Below are positions 16,592 through 25,361 of a stretch of 64,000 nt of DNA, piece after piece; positions within the stretch are counted from its first letter, which is position 1; each line of letters begins with the position of its first letter. This stretch comes from Methylobacteriaceae bacterium. GTDB taxonomy: Bacteria > Pseudomonadota > Alphaproteobacteria > Rhizobiales > Beijerinckiaceae. Under the pieces are notes generated by a model. It made no database searches and was not told where the DNA came from. It was given only the letters and a program-made list of their open reading frames with translations. Position numbers and translations under genes: made by a program. The stretch spans positions 62,001 through 126,000 of the forward strand of contig JACKJC010000002.1 in assembly GCA_020638195.1 (NCBI GenBank), read 5' to 3'.

Positions 16592-17160
16592 TGTCGCGGG
16601 CGGCGCGGCGCACGGCGCCGATCGAGATCATCGCGGGCAGTGATTTCGAGACACGCGCCACGCGCGCCGGCCACGCCGATCTGCGATTGTGGCTGCGCAT
16701 CCTCACCATCCACAAACTCATCAACAATGAAGTCCGCCGCCGGTTGCGCGAAAATTTCGGCATGAGCCTGTCACGGTTCGACCTGCTTGCGCAGCTCGAT
16801 GGCCGCAGCGACGGCATGCGCATGGGCGAATTGTCGAAGCGATTGATGGTGACGACCGGCAATATCACCGGACTGGTGGACGAACTCGTCGCTGAGGGGC
16901 TCATCGAGCGTCTGCCAGATCCGACCAACAGGCGCGCCAGCCTCGCCGCAATGACGGCGAAAGGCCGCAAGGCGTTCGGTGCGGCGGCGAAAGCGAACGA
17001 AGCCTGGATCGCAGAGATGTTCGCGGGGCTCGACGCAGTCGACAAGGCCGCGATGTTCGAGATGCTCGGACGACAGAAAGCTGACATTGCCGCGCGATTG
17101 CGGGATGCTGGCGCGCCGGAAACGAAATCGACCAACACGCCCAAGGGAGGCAAAAGGTGA
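16591..17160 (+). CDS. MarR-family transcriptional regulator (paralogue 2)
   Basis: 189 residues from an ATG that overlaps the upstream stop by one base. The core has DLRLWLRILTIHKLIN, SLSRFDLLAQLD, MGELSKRLMVTTGNITGLVD (helix-turn-helix, about 75-95) and the wing DPTNRRASLAAMT. It closely resembles the MarR protein at 10160. A longer in-frame extension back to 16012 only reads through the OYE gene and is rejected. Lying inside the OYE-hydratase operon, it is likely autoregulatory through the palindrome at 15091-15112. The ligand is expected to be an aryl-CoA or aryl acid, as for other MarR proteins of aromatic operons. Confidence 0.9.
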   Translation: MSRAARRTAPIEIIAGSDFETRATRAGHADLRLWLRILTIHKLINNEVRRRLRENFGMSLSRFDLLAQLDGRSDGMRMGELSKRLMVTTGNITGLVDELVAEGLIERLPDPTNRRASLAAMTAKGRKAFGAAAKANEAWIAEMFAGLDAVDKAAMFEMLGRQKADIAARLRDAGAPETKSTNTPKGGKR

Positions 17161-17987
17161 AGAGCTTCAGAGCCACGGACTATGTCGCCACGCATTTCAA
17201 ATGGGAGGTCGCGGGCAAGGTGGGCTTGATCACGCTCAACCGGCCCGAGCGCAAGAACCCACTGACTTTCGAGAGCTACGCGGAGCTGCGCGACCTCTTT
17301 CGCAATCTCAGCCGTGCCGACGACGTGAAGGCGGTTGTCGTCACCGGCGCGGGCGGCAATTTCTGCTCGGGCGGCGATGTGCACGAGATCATCGGGCCGC
17401 TGGTGAAGATGCAGGAAGAAGACGATATGGCGGGCCTCATCGCGTTCACACGCATGACCGGGGATCTGGTGAAGGCGATGCGGCATTGCCCGCAGCCGGT
17501 CATTTCCGCGATCGACGGCATCTGCGCGGGGGCTGGCGCTATCATCGCTATGGCGTCGGACATGCGCATCGGCACGCCGCGCACGAAGACCGCATTCCTG
17601 TTCGTGCGCGTCGGACTTGCCGGCGCCGACATGGGCGCCTGTGCGATCCTGCCGCGCATCATCGGGCAGGGTAGAGCGTCCGAACTGCTCTACACCGGTC
17701 GGGTCATGAGCGCGGAGGAGGGCGACAAATGGGGCTTCTTCAATCGCCTCGTCGCGCCGGAGGCGGTGCTGGCCGATGCGCAGGCGCTGGCCAAGGAAAT
17801 CGCGGACGGGCCGACCTTCGCCAACGCCATGACCAAAACCTGCCTGCATCAGGAATGGGCGATGGATGTGGATTCCGCGATCGAGGCGGAAGCGCAGGCG
17901 CAGGCGATCTGCATGCAGACCCGGGACTACGGCCGGGCCTACCGGGCATTTGTCGCCAAGGGCAAGCCGGTGTTCGAGGGCAATTGA
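17157..17987 (+). CDS. Enoyl-CoA hydratase/isomerase family protein
   Basis: 276 residues starting at GTG 17157, with GGGAGG upstream and a GTGA overlap with the MarR stop. The crotonase fold is shown by LITLNRPERKNPLTF, the first oxyanion segment GAGGNFCSGGDVHEI near residue 65 and the second oxyanion loop ISAIDGICAGAGAIIAMA near residue 115. AGADMGACAILPRIIGQGRA follows in the active-site helix region. The length is ordinary for the family. It may hydrate or hydrolyse an unsaturated aryl-derived CoA ester from the OYE or oxidoreductase step. The CoA substrate is not determined by the sequence. Confidence 0.9.
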   Translation: MKSFRATDYVATHFKWEVAGKVGLITLNRPERKNPLTFESYAELRDLFRNLSRADDVKAVVVTGAGGNFCSGGDVHEIIGPLVKMQEEDDMAGLIAFTRMTGDLVKAMRHCPQPVISAIDGICAGAGAIIAMASDMRIGTPRTKTAFLFVRVGLAGADMGACAILPRIIGQGRASELLYTGRVMSAEEGDKWGFFNRLVAPEAVLADAQALAKEIADGPTFANAMTKTCLHQEWAMDVDSAIEAEAQAQAICMQTRDYGRAYRAFVAKGKPVFEGN

Positions 17988-18033
17988 GATCGGCGGCTGG
18001 CGGGCTCGCGACGCGTGCGGCCCGCCCATTGCC

Positions 18034-18089
18034 TCACGAGTTCGTGAAAACTGACGATTATTGATTTTTATCACTTCATAATTCATAGT
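18034..18089 (+). promoter_or_regulatory. Promoter and palindrome upstream of the first RND efflux operon
   Basis: TTGATT (18061-18066), 17 bases, CATAGT (18084-18089). Just upstream is a dyad with TCACGA (18034-18039) and TCGTGA (18042-18047) separated by GT. It could bind the TetR protein encoded at the end of this operon. The ribosome site of the adaptor gene is CAGGAGCC. Confidence 0.5.
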
Positions 18090-18112
18090 TAGCTCCAGCT
18101 CAGGAGCCAAAC

Positions 18113-19237
18113 ATGCGCCGGATCGGGCACAAGACGCGTAATTCTCTGATCGCAATAGGCCTTCTCCTTGGGGCAGGCGGGGCGGCCGCCGTGGTGGCCA
18201 AGGGCCAGGGCGTCGGCGCCGACCCGGCGAAGGATCCTTCGCTCGTGGGCCGGCCGGTCCTGACGACGGTCGTTCGATTCGCGCCAGAGCAGCCGAGCCG
18301 GACTTTCATGGCGACGATCAGGCCGCGGATCGAGGCTGATCAGGGTTTTAGGGTCGCCGGCAAGGTCGCCGAGCGCCTTGTCCAAACCGGACGGGTCGTG
18401 AAGGCCGGCGAAGCGCTCGCGCGGCTCGATGACGCCGACCTGAAGCTCCAGAAGGAGCAGGCCGAGGCCGAACTCGCGGCGTCGCGGATGGCGATGGAGC
18501 AAACCTCCGCCGACGAGAAGCGCGGCGCACAACTCCTGGCCAAGGGGTGGACGGCGCGCGCGGTCCACGACCGCCAGCGCGCCGCCGCCGAGGAGGCGCG
18601 CGGCCGCAATCGTCGCGCGCAACGCACGGTCGAACTCGCCGCCAATGCGCTCGGCTATGCAACCCTCCGCGCGGACGCGGACGGTGTGGTGACGGCGACG
18701 CTGATCGAGCCGGGCCAGGTGGTCGCCGCCGGCCAGCCGGCGATCCGCATCGCGCGCCAGAACGAGAAGGAAGCCGCCGTCGCCCTGCCGGAGGCCTTTG
18801 TCGCGCGCGCGCGGGACGGCGCGGCGAGCGTCACGCTCTGGGCCGAACCTCACAAGATCTATCGCGCGACCCTGCGCGAACTCAGTCCCGCCGCCGACCC
18901 CGCGACCCGTACTTTCGCGGCGCGCTTCTCGCTGCCGGACGCCGATGATCGCGTGGCGCTCGGCATGAGCGCGACGCTGACGATTTCCGCGCCTGGGTCG
19001 GCCAAGGTCGCGCGCGTGCCGTCTTCGGCCTTGTTCGATCAGGGCAAGGGGCCATCGCTCTGGGTCGTCGGCGAAGACGGCGTGACGACGCTGAAGCCTG
19101 TCGCCGTGTTGCGTTACGAGGGCGCTGACGCAGTCGTGACCTCGGGGGTAGCCGACGGCGTGCGTATCGTCACGCTCGGCGTGCAGAAGCTTGCGGCCGG
19201 CGAAAGGGTCCGTCCGATTTCGCAACTCGCGTTCTGA
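18113..19237 (+). CDS. RND efflux periplasmic adaptor (membrane fusion protein)
   Basis: 374 residues. An N-terminal membrane anchor or signal (SLIAIGLLLGAGGAAAVVA) is followed by a biotinyl-lipoyl-like half (GFRVAGKVAERLVQTGRVVKAG). A coiled-coil hairpin rich in Lys, Glu and Ala spans about 105-180, then come the second lipoyl half (ADGVVTATLIEPGQVV) and beta-barrel and membrane-proximal domains. It bridges the RND pump and an outer-membrane channel. It lies eight bases upstream of the pump gene and in an operon with a TetR regulator. No outer-membrane factor gene is present, so a shared TolC-type channel must serve it. Confidence 0.92.
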   Translation: MRRIGHKTRNSLIAIGLLLGAGGAAAVVAKGQGVGADPAKDPSLVGRPVLTTVVRFAPEQPSRTFMATIRPRIEADQGFRVAGKVAERLVQTGRVVKAGEALARLDDADLKLQKEQAEAELAASRMAMEQTSADEKRGAQLLAKGWTARAVHDRQRAAAEEARGRNRRAQRTVELAANALGYATLRADADGVVTATLIEPGQVVAAGQPAIRIARQNEKEAAVALPEAFVARARDGAASVTLWAEPHKIYRATLRELSPAADPATRTFAARFSLPDADDRVALGMSATLTISAPGSAKVARVPSSALFDQGKGPSLWVVGEDGVTTLKPVAVLRYEGADAVVTSGVADGVRIVTLGVQKLAAGERVRPISQLAF

Positions 19238-19245
19238 GGCCGTCG

Positions 19246-22200
19246 ATGCGCCGTCTCAACCTGTCGGAATGGGCCGTCCGCCATCAGGCGTTGACGCTGT
19301 TTCTCATCGTCGCGACGCTGGTTGCGGGCGCATTTTCTTACGTGAAGCTCGGTCGCGCGGAAGATCCGAGCTTTACGATCAAGCTTGCCAATGTCACCGC
19401 AATCTGGCCGGGCGCGAGCGCGCGCGAAATGCAGGACCAGGTCTCCGACCGCATTGAAAAGAAGCTGCAGGAGCTTCCCTATTTCGATCGCGTGCAGACC
19501 TATACCAAACCGTCGTTCACGGCGATGCAGGTCATCTTCAAGGATACGACTCCGCCCTCGCAGGTGCCGTGGCTGTTCTATCTCCTGCGCAAGAAGCTGA
19601 ACGACATTCGCGCCGACCTGCCATCCAATCTGATCGGTCCCGACGTCAATGACGAATTCGGCGATGTCGATTCCGTGCAGTACATGATCACCGGAGAGGG
19701 CGCGACCTACGCGCAGCTCAAGACCATCGCCGAAGGTCTGCGTCAGCGCCTCCTGAAGGCGCCCGATGTCGTGAAGGTCAACCTTTATGGCGTGCAGGGC
19801 CAGCGCATATTCGTCGAGTTCAGCCAACCCAAGCTCGCCAGTCTCGGCGTTACGCCGCAGGCGATCTTCGATTCGCTCGCGCGTCAGAACGCGGTCGCGG
19901 CTTCCGGCGTGTTCGAGACTGAGGCCAATCGCATTCCTGTCCGCGTTTCCGGCGCTCTGACGGGAGCAGCCGCCGTCGCCGAAACGCCGGTCGAAGCGAA
20001 CGGTCGCGTGTTCCGTCTGGGCGACGTCGCCGACGTGACAGACGGCTTCAAGGACCCGCCGGACTTTCTCGTGCGATACGGCGGCAAGCCCGCGCTCGCG
20101 GTCGGCGTCGTCATGGCCAAGGGCGGCAATATTCTCACCCTCGGCGAGACGCTGAAACACGTCATGATCGAGGTCCGCGCCGCGACGCCGGTCGGAATCG
20201 AATTCACGCAGATCGCGGATCAGCCCAAGGTGGTGGAGGAGGCCGTCGGCGAGTTCACGCGCTCCTTCGTCGAGGCGCTCGCCATCGTGCTGCTCGTGAG
20301 CTTCCTGTCGCTGGGTCTGCGCACGGGCGTTATCGTCGCGCTTTCCGTCCCGCTGGTGCTTTCTGTCGTCTTCGTCGTTATGAACATGCTGGGTCTCGAC
20401 CTGCAGCGCATTACGCTCGGCGCGCTGATCATCGCGCTCGGTCTGCTCGTCGATGACGCCATCATCGCGGTCGAAATGATGGTCGTGAAGATGGAGCAGG
20501 GCGTCGATCGCATGAAGGCGGCGACATATGCCTGGGAGTCCACCGCATTTCCGATGCTCACTGGCACGCTGGTGACAGCCGCGGCCTTCTTGCCGGTCGG
20601 TTTCGCGCCTTCCACGTCGGGCGAATATGCCGGCGGCATTTTCTGGGTCGTTGCGATTGCGCTGATCGCGTCCTGGTTCGTCGCGGTCATCTTCACGCCC
20701 TACCTCGGCGTGAAGCTCTTGCCGAACTTCACCGCGAAGAATTCGCACGACGAGGAGCACATCTATCACACGCGTCCGTACAGGATCCTGCGGCGCGTGA
20801 TCGGCTGGTCCGTCGACAACAGGCTCATCGTCGTCGCCGCGACCGTCGGGTTGATGATCGTCGCGGCCGTTGGCTACACACGCGTTCCCAAGCAATTCTT
20901 CCCCGTTTCTGACCGTACCGAATTGTTCTTCCAGATGCGCATGCCCGAGGGAACGGCGATCGGCGTGACGCAGAAGACCGCTCAGAAGGCGGAGGCGATG
21001 CTGGCGGGCGATCCCGACATCACGCATTTCTCAACCTATATCGGCCAGGGCTCGCCGCGTTTCTGGCTCGGCCTCAATCCGCAATTGCCGAACGAGGCCT
21101 TCGCCGAAATCGTCGCCGTCGCCAAGGACGTTCCGGCGCGCGAGCGCGTCAAGAAGCGGCTGGACATGGCGATCGCGGATGGCGCGCTGTCGGAGGCGCG
21201 CGTGCGCGTCGACCGTTTCAATTACGGTCCGCCGGTCGGATTTCCCGTGCAGTTTCGCGTGATGGGTTCTGATCCGCTGATGGTGCGCGACATCGCCTAT
21301 CGCGTGCGCGACATCATGCGCGCCGATCCCGCGGTGCGCGATCCGCACCTCGACTGGAACGAGCGCACGCCATCCGTGCGGCTCGAACTGGATCAGGACC
21401 GCGCCCGCGCGCTCGGTCTGACGCCCCAGGATCTCGCCAATTCCCTGCAGATGCTGATCTCCGGCGCGACTGTAACGACCGTGCGCGATGGAGTCGAAAA
21501 GGTCGATGTGGTGGCGCGCGCCGTGAAATCAGAGCGCGCCGATCTCGCGCATCTTGGCGACCTCACCATCACCACGCGCAGCGGCGCATCCGTGCCGGTC
21601 TCGCAGGTCGCGAAAATTGTCTACGAGCACGAGGACGCTATCTTGTGGCGGCGCAGCCGCGATACGTCGATCACAGTGCGCTCTGATGTGATCGACGGCG
21701 TGCAACCTCCGGACGTGTCCCTGCGCATATGGCCGAAACTTGCCGGCGTCATCGCCCAGCTGCCTCCGGGCTATCGCATCGAGCGCGGCGGCGCCGTCGA
21801 GGAATCGGCGAAAGCGAACAATGCGATTGCGACCGTCGTTCCGCTGATGATTTTCGTCATGCTGGCGATCGTGATGTTCCAGTTGCAGAACTTCACGCGT
21901 CTGGCGCTGGTCATGCTGAGCGCGCCGCTGGGCATTATCGGCTCCTCGCTCGGCCTCAACATATCCGGCGCACCGTTCGGATTCGTCGCGCTGCTGGGTT
22001 TGATCGCGCTGGCGGGCATGGACATGCGCAATTCCATCATCCTGGTCGATCAGGTCCGGCAGGATCTCGAACGTGGCATGTCGTACCGCGACGCGATCAT
22101 CGAATCGGCGGTGCGGCGAGCGCGGCCCGTTGTCCTGACCGCGCTCGCCGCCATTCTCGCCATGATCCCGTTGTCGCGCTCGACCTTCTGGGGGCCGATG

Positions 22201-22368
22201 GCGATCGTCATCATGGGCGGCCTGTTCGTGGCGACCTTCCTGACGCTTCTGTTCCTGCCGGCGCTCTATGCGCTATGGTTTCGCAAGTCGCTGGGCGCGC
22301 ATGTGCCGGCCGACGAGGGGGAAGGGGCTCCGGCTGCGGCCGGCTATATCGGAGCGCCAGCGGAATGA
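19246..22368 (+). CDS. RND efflux permease
   Basis: 1040 residues, the normal length for AcrB/MexB-type hydrophobe/amphiphile RND pumps. There are twelve transmembrane segments and two large periplasmic loops. TM4 contains LGLLVDDAIIAVEMMV with the two Asp residues of the proton relay. The second half repeats the fold (LLGLIALAGMDMRNSIILVDQV). The N-terminus (NLSEWAVRHQALTLFLIVAT) matches this group. It forms the inner-membrane trimer with the adaptor encoded just upstream. The substrate cannot be told; the local TetR suggests induction by a small hydrophobic compound. It overlaps the TetR start by ATGA. Confidence 0.94.
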   Translation: MRRLNLSEWAVRHQALTLFLIVATLVAGAFSYVKLGRAEDPSFTIKLANVTAIWPGASAREMQDQVSDRIEKKLQELPYFDRVQTYTKPSFTAMQVIFKDTTPPSQVPWLFYLLRKKLNDIRADLPSNLIGPDVNDEFGDVDSVQYMITGEGATYAQLKTIAEGLRQRLLKAPDVVKVNLYGVQGQRIFVEFSQPKLASLGVTPQAIFDSLARQNAVAASGVFETEANRIPVRVSGALTGAAAVAETPVEANGRVFRLGDVADVTDGFKDPPDFLVRYGGKPALAVGVVMAKGGNILTLGETLKHVMIEVRAATPVGIEFTQIADQPKVVEEAVGEFTRSFVEALAIVLLVSFLSLGLRTGVIVALSVPLVLSVVFVVMNMLGLDLQRITLGALIIALGLLVDDAIIAVEMMVVKMEQGVDRMKAATYAWESTAFPMLTGTLVTAAAFLPVGFAPSTSGEYAGGIFWVVAIALIASWFVAVIFTPYLGVKLLPNFTAKNSHDEEHIYHTRPYRILRRVIGWSVDNRLIVVAATVGLMIVAAVGYTRVPKQFFPVSDRTELFFQMRMPEGTAIGVTQKTAQKAEAMLAGDPDITHFSTYIGQGSPRFWLGLNPQLPNEAFAEIVAVAKDVPARERVKKRLDMAIADGALSEARVRVDRFNYGPPVGFPVQFRVMGSDPLMVRDIAYRVRDIMRADPAVRDPHLDWNERTPSVRLELDQDRARALGLTPQDLANSLQMLISGATVTTVRDGVEKVDVVARAVKSERADLAHLGDLTITTRSGASVPVSQVAKIVYEHEDAILWRRSRDTSITVRSDVIDGVQPPDVSLRIWPKLAGVIAQLPPGYRIERGGAVEESAKANNAIATVVPLMIFVMLAIVMFQLQNFTRLALVMLSAPLGIIGSSLGLNISGAPFGFVALLGLIALAGMDMRNSIILVDQVRQDLERGMSYRDAIIESAVRRARPVVLTALAAILAMIPLSRSTFWGPMAIVIMGGLFVATFLTLLFLPALYALWFRKSLGAHVPADEGEGAPAAAGYIGAPAE

Positions 22369-22964
22369 TGCAGGCGGAGACCACGGCGCCGAAGGATGTC
22401 GAGACGCGGGCGCGGATCGTCGAAACCGCGGAGCAGCTGTTTCGCGAGATCGGCTTCCAGAAGACGACGGTGGCCGATATAGCGCGCGAGTTGAAGATGT
22501 CGCCCGCCAATGTCTATCGGTTCTTCGGCTCGAAGGCGGAGATCAACGGCGCGGTCGCGCGCCATCTGCTCAACGCCATCATCGATGTCTCGACCGCGAT
22601 CGTGGAGGGGCCAGGCAGCGCGGCGGAACGGCTGCGCGCGCTCGTCAAGAACAATGAGCAGATGAACGCCGAACGCTTCATCGGGGAGCGGAAGCTGCAC
22701 GAAATGGTCGAGGTCGCGCTCAACGACGATTGGCCGATCGTCACCGAATATGTGCAGGCGATGCGGATGCTGATGGGCCGGTTGGTGGCGGAGGGCGTGG
22801 CGAGCGGCGAATTCGCGGCGGTCGATCCGGCGCAGGGCGCGGCGCTGATTCAGGCCTCGACCATCTGCTACTGCCATCCCCGCCTGATGGTCGAGTGCCA
22901 GGACAAACCGGTGCCGAGTTGCGACGAAATGGTGGATTTCGTGCTCAGGGCTTTGGGGGCTTAA
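22365..22964 (+). CDS. TetR-family transcriptional regulator
   Basis: 199 residues from the ATG at 22365, coupled to the pump gene by ATGA. The helix-turn-helix covers about residues 12-60 (ARIVETAEQLFREIGFQKTT, VADIARELKMSPANVYRFF), the classical TetR signature. The C-terminal ligand domain is short and contains three cysteines near the end (STICYCHPRLMVECQD), which is unusual and could allow metal or oxidant sensing. It is probably the repressor of the RND operon it terminates. An in-frame extension back to 21729 only overlaps the pump gene and is not real. Confidence 0.92.
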   Translation: MMQAETTAPKDVETRARIVETAEQLFREIGFQKTTVADIARELKMSPANVYRFFGSKAEINGAVARHLLNAIIDVSTAIVEGPGSAAERLRALVKNNEQMNAERFIGERKLHEMVEVALNDDWPIVTEYVQAMRMLMGRLVAEGVASGEFAAVDPAQGAALIQASTICYCHPRLMVECQDKPVPSCDEMVDFVLRALGA

Positions 22965-22970
22965 GGGTGT

Positions 22971-23062
22971 CGCCGTCATCGCGAGGAGCCGAAGGCGACG
23001 CGGCGATCCATCCCCGAATGTAGTTTGTGCGCCCGGCGATTGATTGCTTCGACGCTGCCTTC
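22971..23062. repeat. Intergenic palindromic repeat, family A, copy 2 (inverted)
   Basis: GTCATCGCGAGGAGCCG and CGGCGATCCAT at one end; GATTGATTGCTTCGACG at the other. It matches family A in reverse order relative to copy 1. It lies in the 291-base space after the TetR gene, next to a second repeat type. Confidence 0.6.
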
Positions 23063-23087
23063 GGCGGCGTTGGCGACTCCCGTACCC

Positions 23088-23215
23088 CTTGTGAGGAGGG
23101 GGCGGGGGAGAGGGGCGTGCAGTCTTGCGAGATTGGCGCTTCCCCGTCTCGCCAATGTCGCATCATTCCGCGACCCCCCACCCTAGTCCTCCCCCACAGG
23201 GGGGAGGGGACTTGA
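23088..23215. repeat. Long GC-rich inverted repeat, family C, copy 1
   Basis: The left arm has CCCTTGTGAGGAGGGGGCG and the right arm CCTAGTCCTCCCCCACAGGG followed by GGGAGGGGAC. The arms can pair around a middle with GGCGCTTCCCCGTCTCGCC. It lies between the TetR gene and the convergent thiolase gene and may act as a terminator. Related shorter or longer forms occur at 35835, 51210 and 56296. Confidence 0.55.
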
Positions 23216-23255
23216 TTGCTGGTGACGCTCGGTTCTCTCGATAAGGTCCAGTCCA

Positions 23256-24440
23256 TCAATTTCTTTCGTACAACGTCACCACGCAAGCGCCGCCGAGGCC
23301 CAGATTGTGCTGGAGCGCGAGTTCGGCGCCTTCGACCTGCGTGTCCCCGGCCGTTCCGCGCAGCTGGCGCGTCAGCTCGTAGCATTGGGCGAGGCCGGTT
23401 GCGCCGAGCGGATGACCCTTGGACAGAAGGCCGCCCGAGGGATTGGTGACGACCTTGCCGCCATAGGTGTTGTCGCCGGCGTCGATAAACTCCTGCGCCC
23501 CGCCTTCCTTGCAGAGGCCCAGCGCCTCGTAGGTGATGAGCTCGTTGTGCGCGAAGCAATCATGCAACTCGACCACGTCGAGATCGTCCGCGCTCACGCC
23601 AGCTTTCGCGTAGATGCGGCGCGTGGCTTCCTTTGCCATGTCGTAGCCGACGACGCGCATCATGTCGTGCGACTCGAAGGTCGATGGGAAGTCGGTCGTC
23701 ATTTCCTGCGCCGCGATCTTCACGTCCGACCGCAGACCGTGCTTTTTCGCGAAGCTTTCGGAGACGAGGATGGCGGCGGCAGCGCCGCAGGTCGGCGGGC
23801 AGGCCATGAGGCGCGTCATCACGCCCGGCCAGATCACCTGGTCGCGCAGCACGTCCTCGTAACTCACCTCCTTGCGGAAGATGGCGAGTGGATTGCGCGC
23901 GGCATGCCGGCTCGCCTTGGCGCGCACCTTGGCGAAGGCGTCGATCTTCGTGCCGTATTTCTGCATGTGCGCGAGGCCGGCGCCGCCGAAATAGCGTAGC
24001 GCCAGCGGCACATCCTGCGCGTCGACGAGTTCGTCGGCGGCGCGGTCGAATTCCTCGAACGGACTCGGACGGTCGTGGAACACAGCGCCGAGCGCGCCGG
24101 GCTTCATCTGCTCGAAGCCGAGCACGAGAGCGCAATCGGTGGCGCCTGAAGCGACCGCCTGGCGCGCCAGATAGAGCGCGGTCGAGCCGGTCGAGCAATT
24201 GTTGTTGACGTTGACGATGGGAATGCCGGTCATGCCGAGCGGATAGAGCGCGCGCTGGCCGGCCGTGGAATCGGCGTAGACGTAGCCCGCATAGGCCTGC
24301 TGGACCTGATCGTAGGCGATGCCGGCGTCGGCGAGCGCGCGGCGTGCGGCGTCCGCGCCCATTTCATTGTAGGCCGGCCCCGCGCCCGGCTTGGCGAAGG
24401 GGATCATACCGACGCCGGCCACCAGCACTTTTGCGCTCAT
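23256..24440 (-). CDS. Thiolase-family protein (SCP-x/lipid-transfer type)
   Basis: 394 residues. The thiolase fold has nucleophile Cys in VNVNNNCSTGSTAL near residue 82, the HDCFAHNE motif near residue 285 and GHPLGATGLAQCYELT near residue 340. These belong to the SCP2-thiolase-like branch rather than classical FadA. Members cleave or condense 3-oxoacyl-CoA esters, often branched or steroid side-chain substrates. The start has GGGAGGACAGG upstream. It stands alone, convergent to the TetR gene and divergent from a thioredoxin gene, so its pathway is not fixed by neighbours. It may serve the acyl-CoA enzymes encoded further right. Confidence 0.9.
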   Translation of the reverse strand: MSAKVLVAGVGMIPFAKPGAGPAYNEMGADAARRALADAGIAYDQVQQAYAGYVYADSTAGQRALYPLGMTGIPIVNVNNNCSTGSTALYLARQAVASGATDCALVLGFEQMKPGALGAVFHDRPSPFEEFDRAADELVDAQDVPLALRYFGGAGLAHMQKYGTKIDAFAKVRAKASRHAARNPLAIFRKEVSYEDVLRDQVIWPGVMTRLMACPPTCGAAAAILVSESFAKKHGLRSDVKIAAQEMTTDFPSTFESHDMMRVVGYDMAKEATRRIYAKAGVSADDLDVVELHDCFAHNELITYEALGLCKEGGAQEFIDAGDNTYGGKVVTNPSGGLLSKGHPLGATGLAQCYELTRQLRGTAGDTQVEGAELALQHNLGLGGACVVTLYERN

Positions 24441-24560
24441 CCTGTCCTCCCGAATTCTCCGACGGCGATTGTAGCGGGCGGAAGGCGCCGGACAAGCGGA
24501 GGAAAACCTGCGGCAATCCCGGCGCTGGCGGGTGGAGGGCGCACATGGTAGGAAGCGGCC

Positions 24561-24941
24561 ATGCTCAGGCTCGCGCGCCTTGCCGCTCTTGCTTTCGTCG
24601 CCCTGTCAGGCGTCGCGCCGGCGCGCGCCGCCGAACTCGTCCTGTTCGAACGAGCGGGTTGCGTCTGGTGCGCGCGCTGGAACGAGGAAGTGGGCGGCGC
24701 CTACGACAAGACGGAAGAAGGCAGGCGCGCGAAATTGCGGCGCGTCGATATCGCCAAGGGCATGCCGGCCGATCTCGCCGCGGTGAAGGCGGTCGTCTAC
24801 ACGCCGACCTTCGTTCTGGTAGAAGATGGACGCGAAGTTGGCCGCATCGAGGGCTATCAGGACAACGCCTTTTTCTACGGCTATCTCGACCGGCTGCTCG
24901 AAAAGGCCGAGCAGGCCAAAAAGCCGGCGGTCGGCGGCTAG
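24561..24941 (+). CDS. Exported thioredoxin-fold protein, SoxS-like
   Basis: 126 residues. An N-terminal signal peptide of about 23 residues (LAALAFVALSGVAPARA) precedes a small thioredoxin fold with the redox pair C34-V-W-C37 and the cis-proline region VVYTPTFVLVEDG. The Lys/Glu-rich C-terminal helix is typical of SoxS-like periplasmic thioredoxins of sulfur-oxidising loci. It is convergent, with nine bases between stop codons, with an ArsR gene that has sulfide-sensor-type cysteines. A role in periplasmic sulfur or thiol redox chemistry is my inference. No sox structural genes are in the window. Confidence 0.8.
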   Translation: MLRLARLAALAFVALSGVAPARAAELVLFERAGCVWCARWNEEVGGAYDKTEEGRRAKLRRVDIAKGMPADLAAVKAVVYTPTFVLVEDGREVGRIEGYQDNAFFYGYLDRLLEKAEQAKKPAVGG

Positions 24942-24950
24942 GAGCCTCCG

Positions 24951-25361
24951 TCAGGACTCAGCGAGTTCTGCCTTGACGCCCTCTCCCGGCCCGCAGAAGG
25001 CCTTGCGCAGCGCGTCGAGGATGGCCCGGACGTTTTCGTCGGCCAGTGAATAATAGATGGTCTTGCCGTCGCGACGCGTCGCTACGAGCCGGTCGAGCCG
25101 CAGGCGCGCAAGCTGCTGGGAGACGGTCGATTGACGCTCGCCCAGGATGTTCTCGAGTTCGCCGACCGAGCATTCGCCCTCGGAGAGCGCGCAAAGCAGA
25201 AGAAGCCGGGATTCGTGCGAAAGGGCCTTGAGGAAGTCGCTCGCTTCGCGCGCCTTTTCGACCATCATGGCGAATTCCGCGTTCCCCTCCATTCCGGCCA
25301 GCGCCAGATCGGCGCTCTTGGCGTCTGCGGTCTTGGTGGGGGGCTTCAGAGCGGTCGCCAT
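24951..25361 (-). CDS. ArsR-family repressor with SqrR/BigR-type cysteine pair
   Basis: 136 residues with a winged helix (VGELENILGERQSTVSQQLA as helix-turn-helix, GKTIYYSL as wing). Cys57 (LLLLCALS) and Cys123 (KAFCGPG) are 66 residues apart, the same spacing I recall for the Cys41-Cys107 pair of the persulfide sensor SqrR. A third Cys is at 64. The ArsR metal-site His/Cys pattern is lacking. It should be a repressor released when reactive sulfur or oxidant links the two cysteines. It is monocistronic; the promoter lies in the 219 bases upstream. A 35-residue extra N-terminus precedes the core. Confidence 0.87.
   Translation of the reverse strand: MATALKPPTKTADAKSADLALAGMEGNAEFAMMVEKAREASDFLKALSHESRLLLLCALSEGECSVGELENILGERQSTVSQQLARLRLDRLVATRRDGKTIYYSLADENVRAILDALRKAFCGPGEGVKAELAES

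Noticed and set aside
17995..18032. GC-rich stem (GGCGGGC and GCCCGCC) after the enoyl-CoA hydratase gene
   Set aside because: The loop is long and no T-run follows, so I do not call it a terminator.
19114..21027. A 637-codon minus-strand frame opposite the first RND pump
   Set aside because: High-GC shadow rich in Arg, Asp and His. The pump on the plus strand is intact.
21729..22364. An N-terminal extension of the TetR protein
   Set aside because: It is an out-of-frame reading of the RND pump gene; ATG 22365 gives the standard TetR start.
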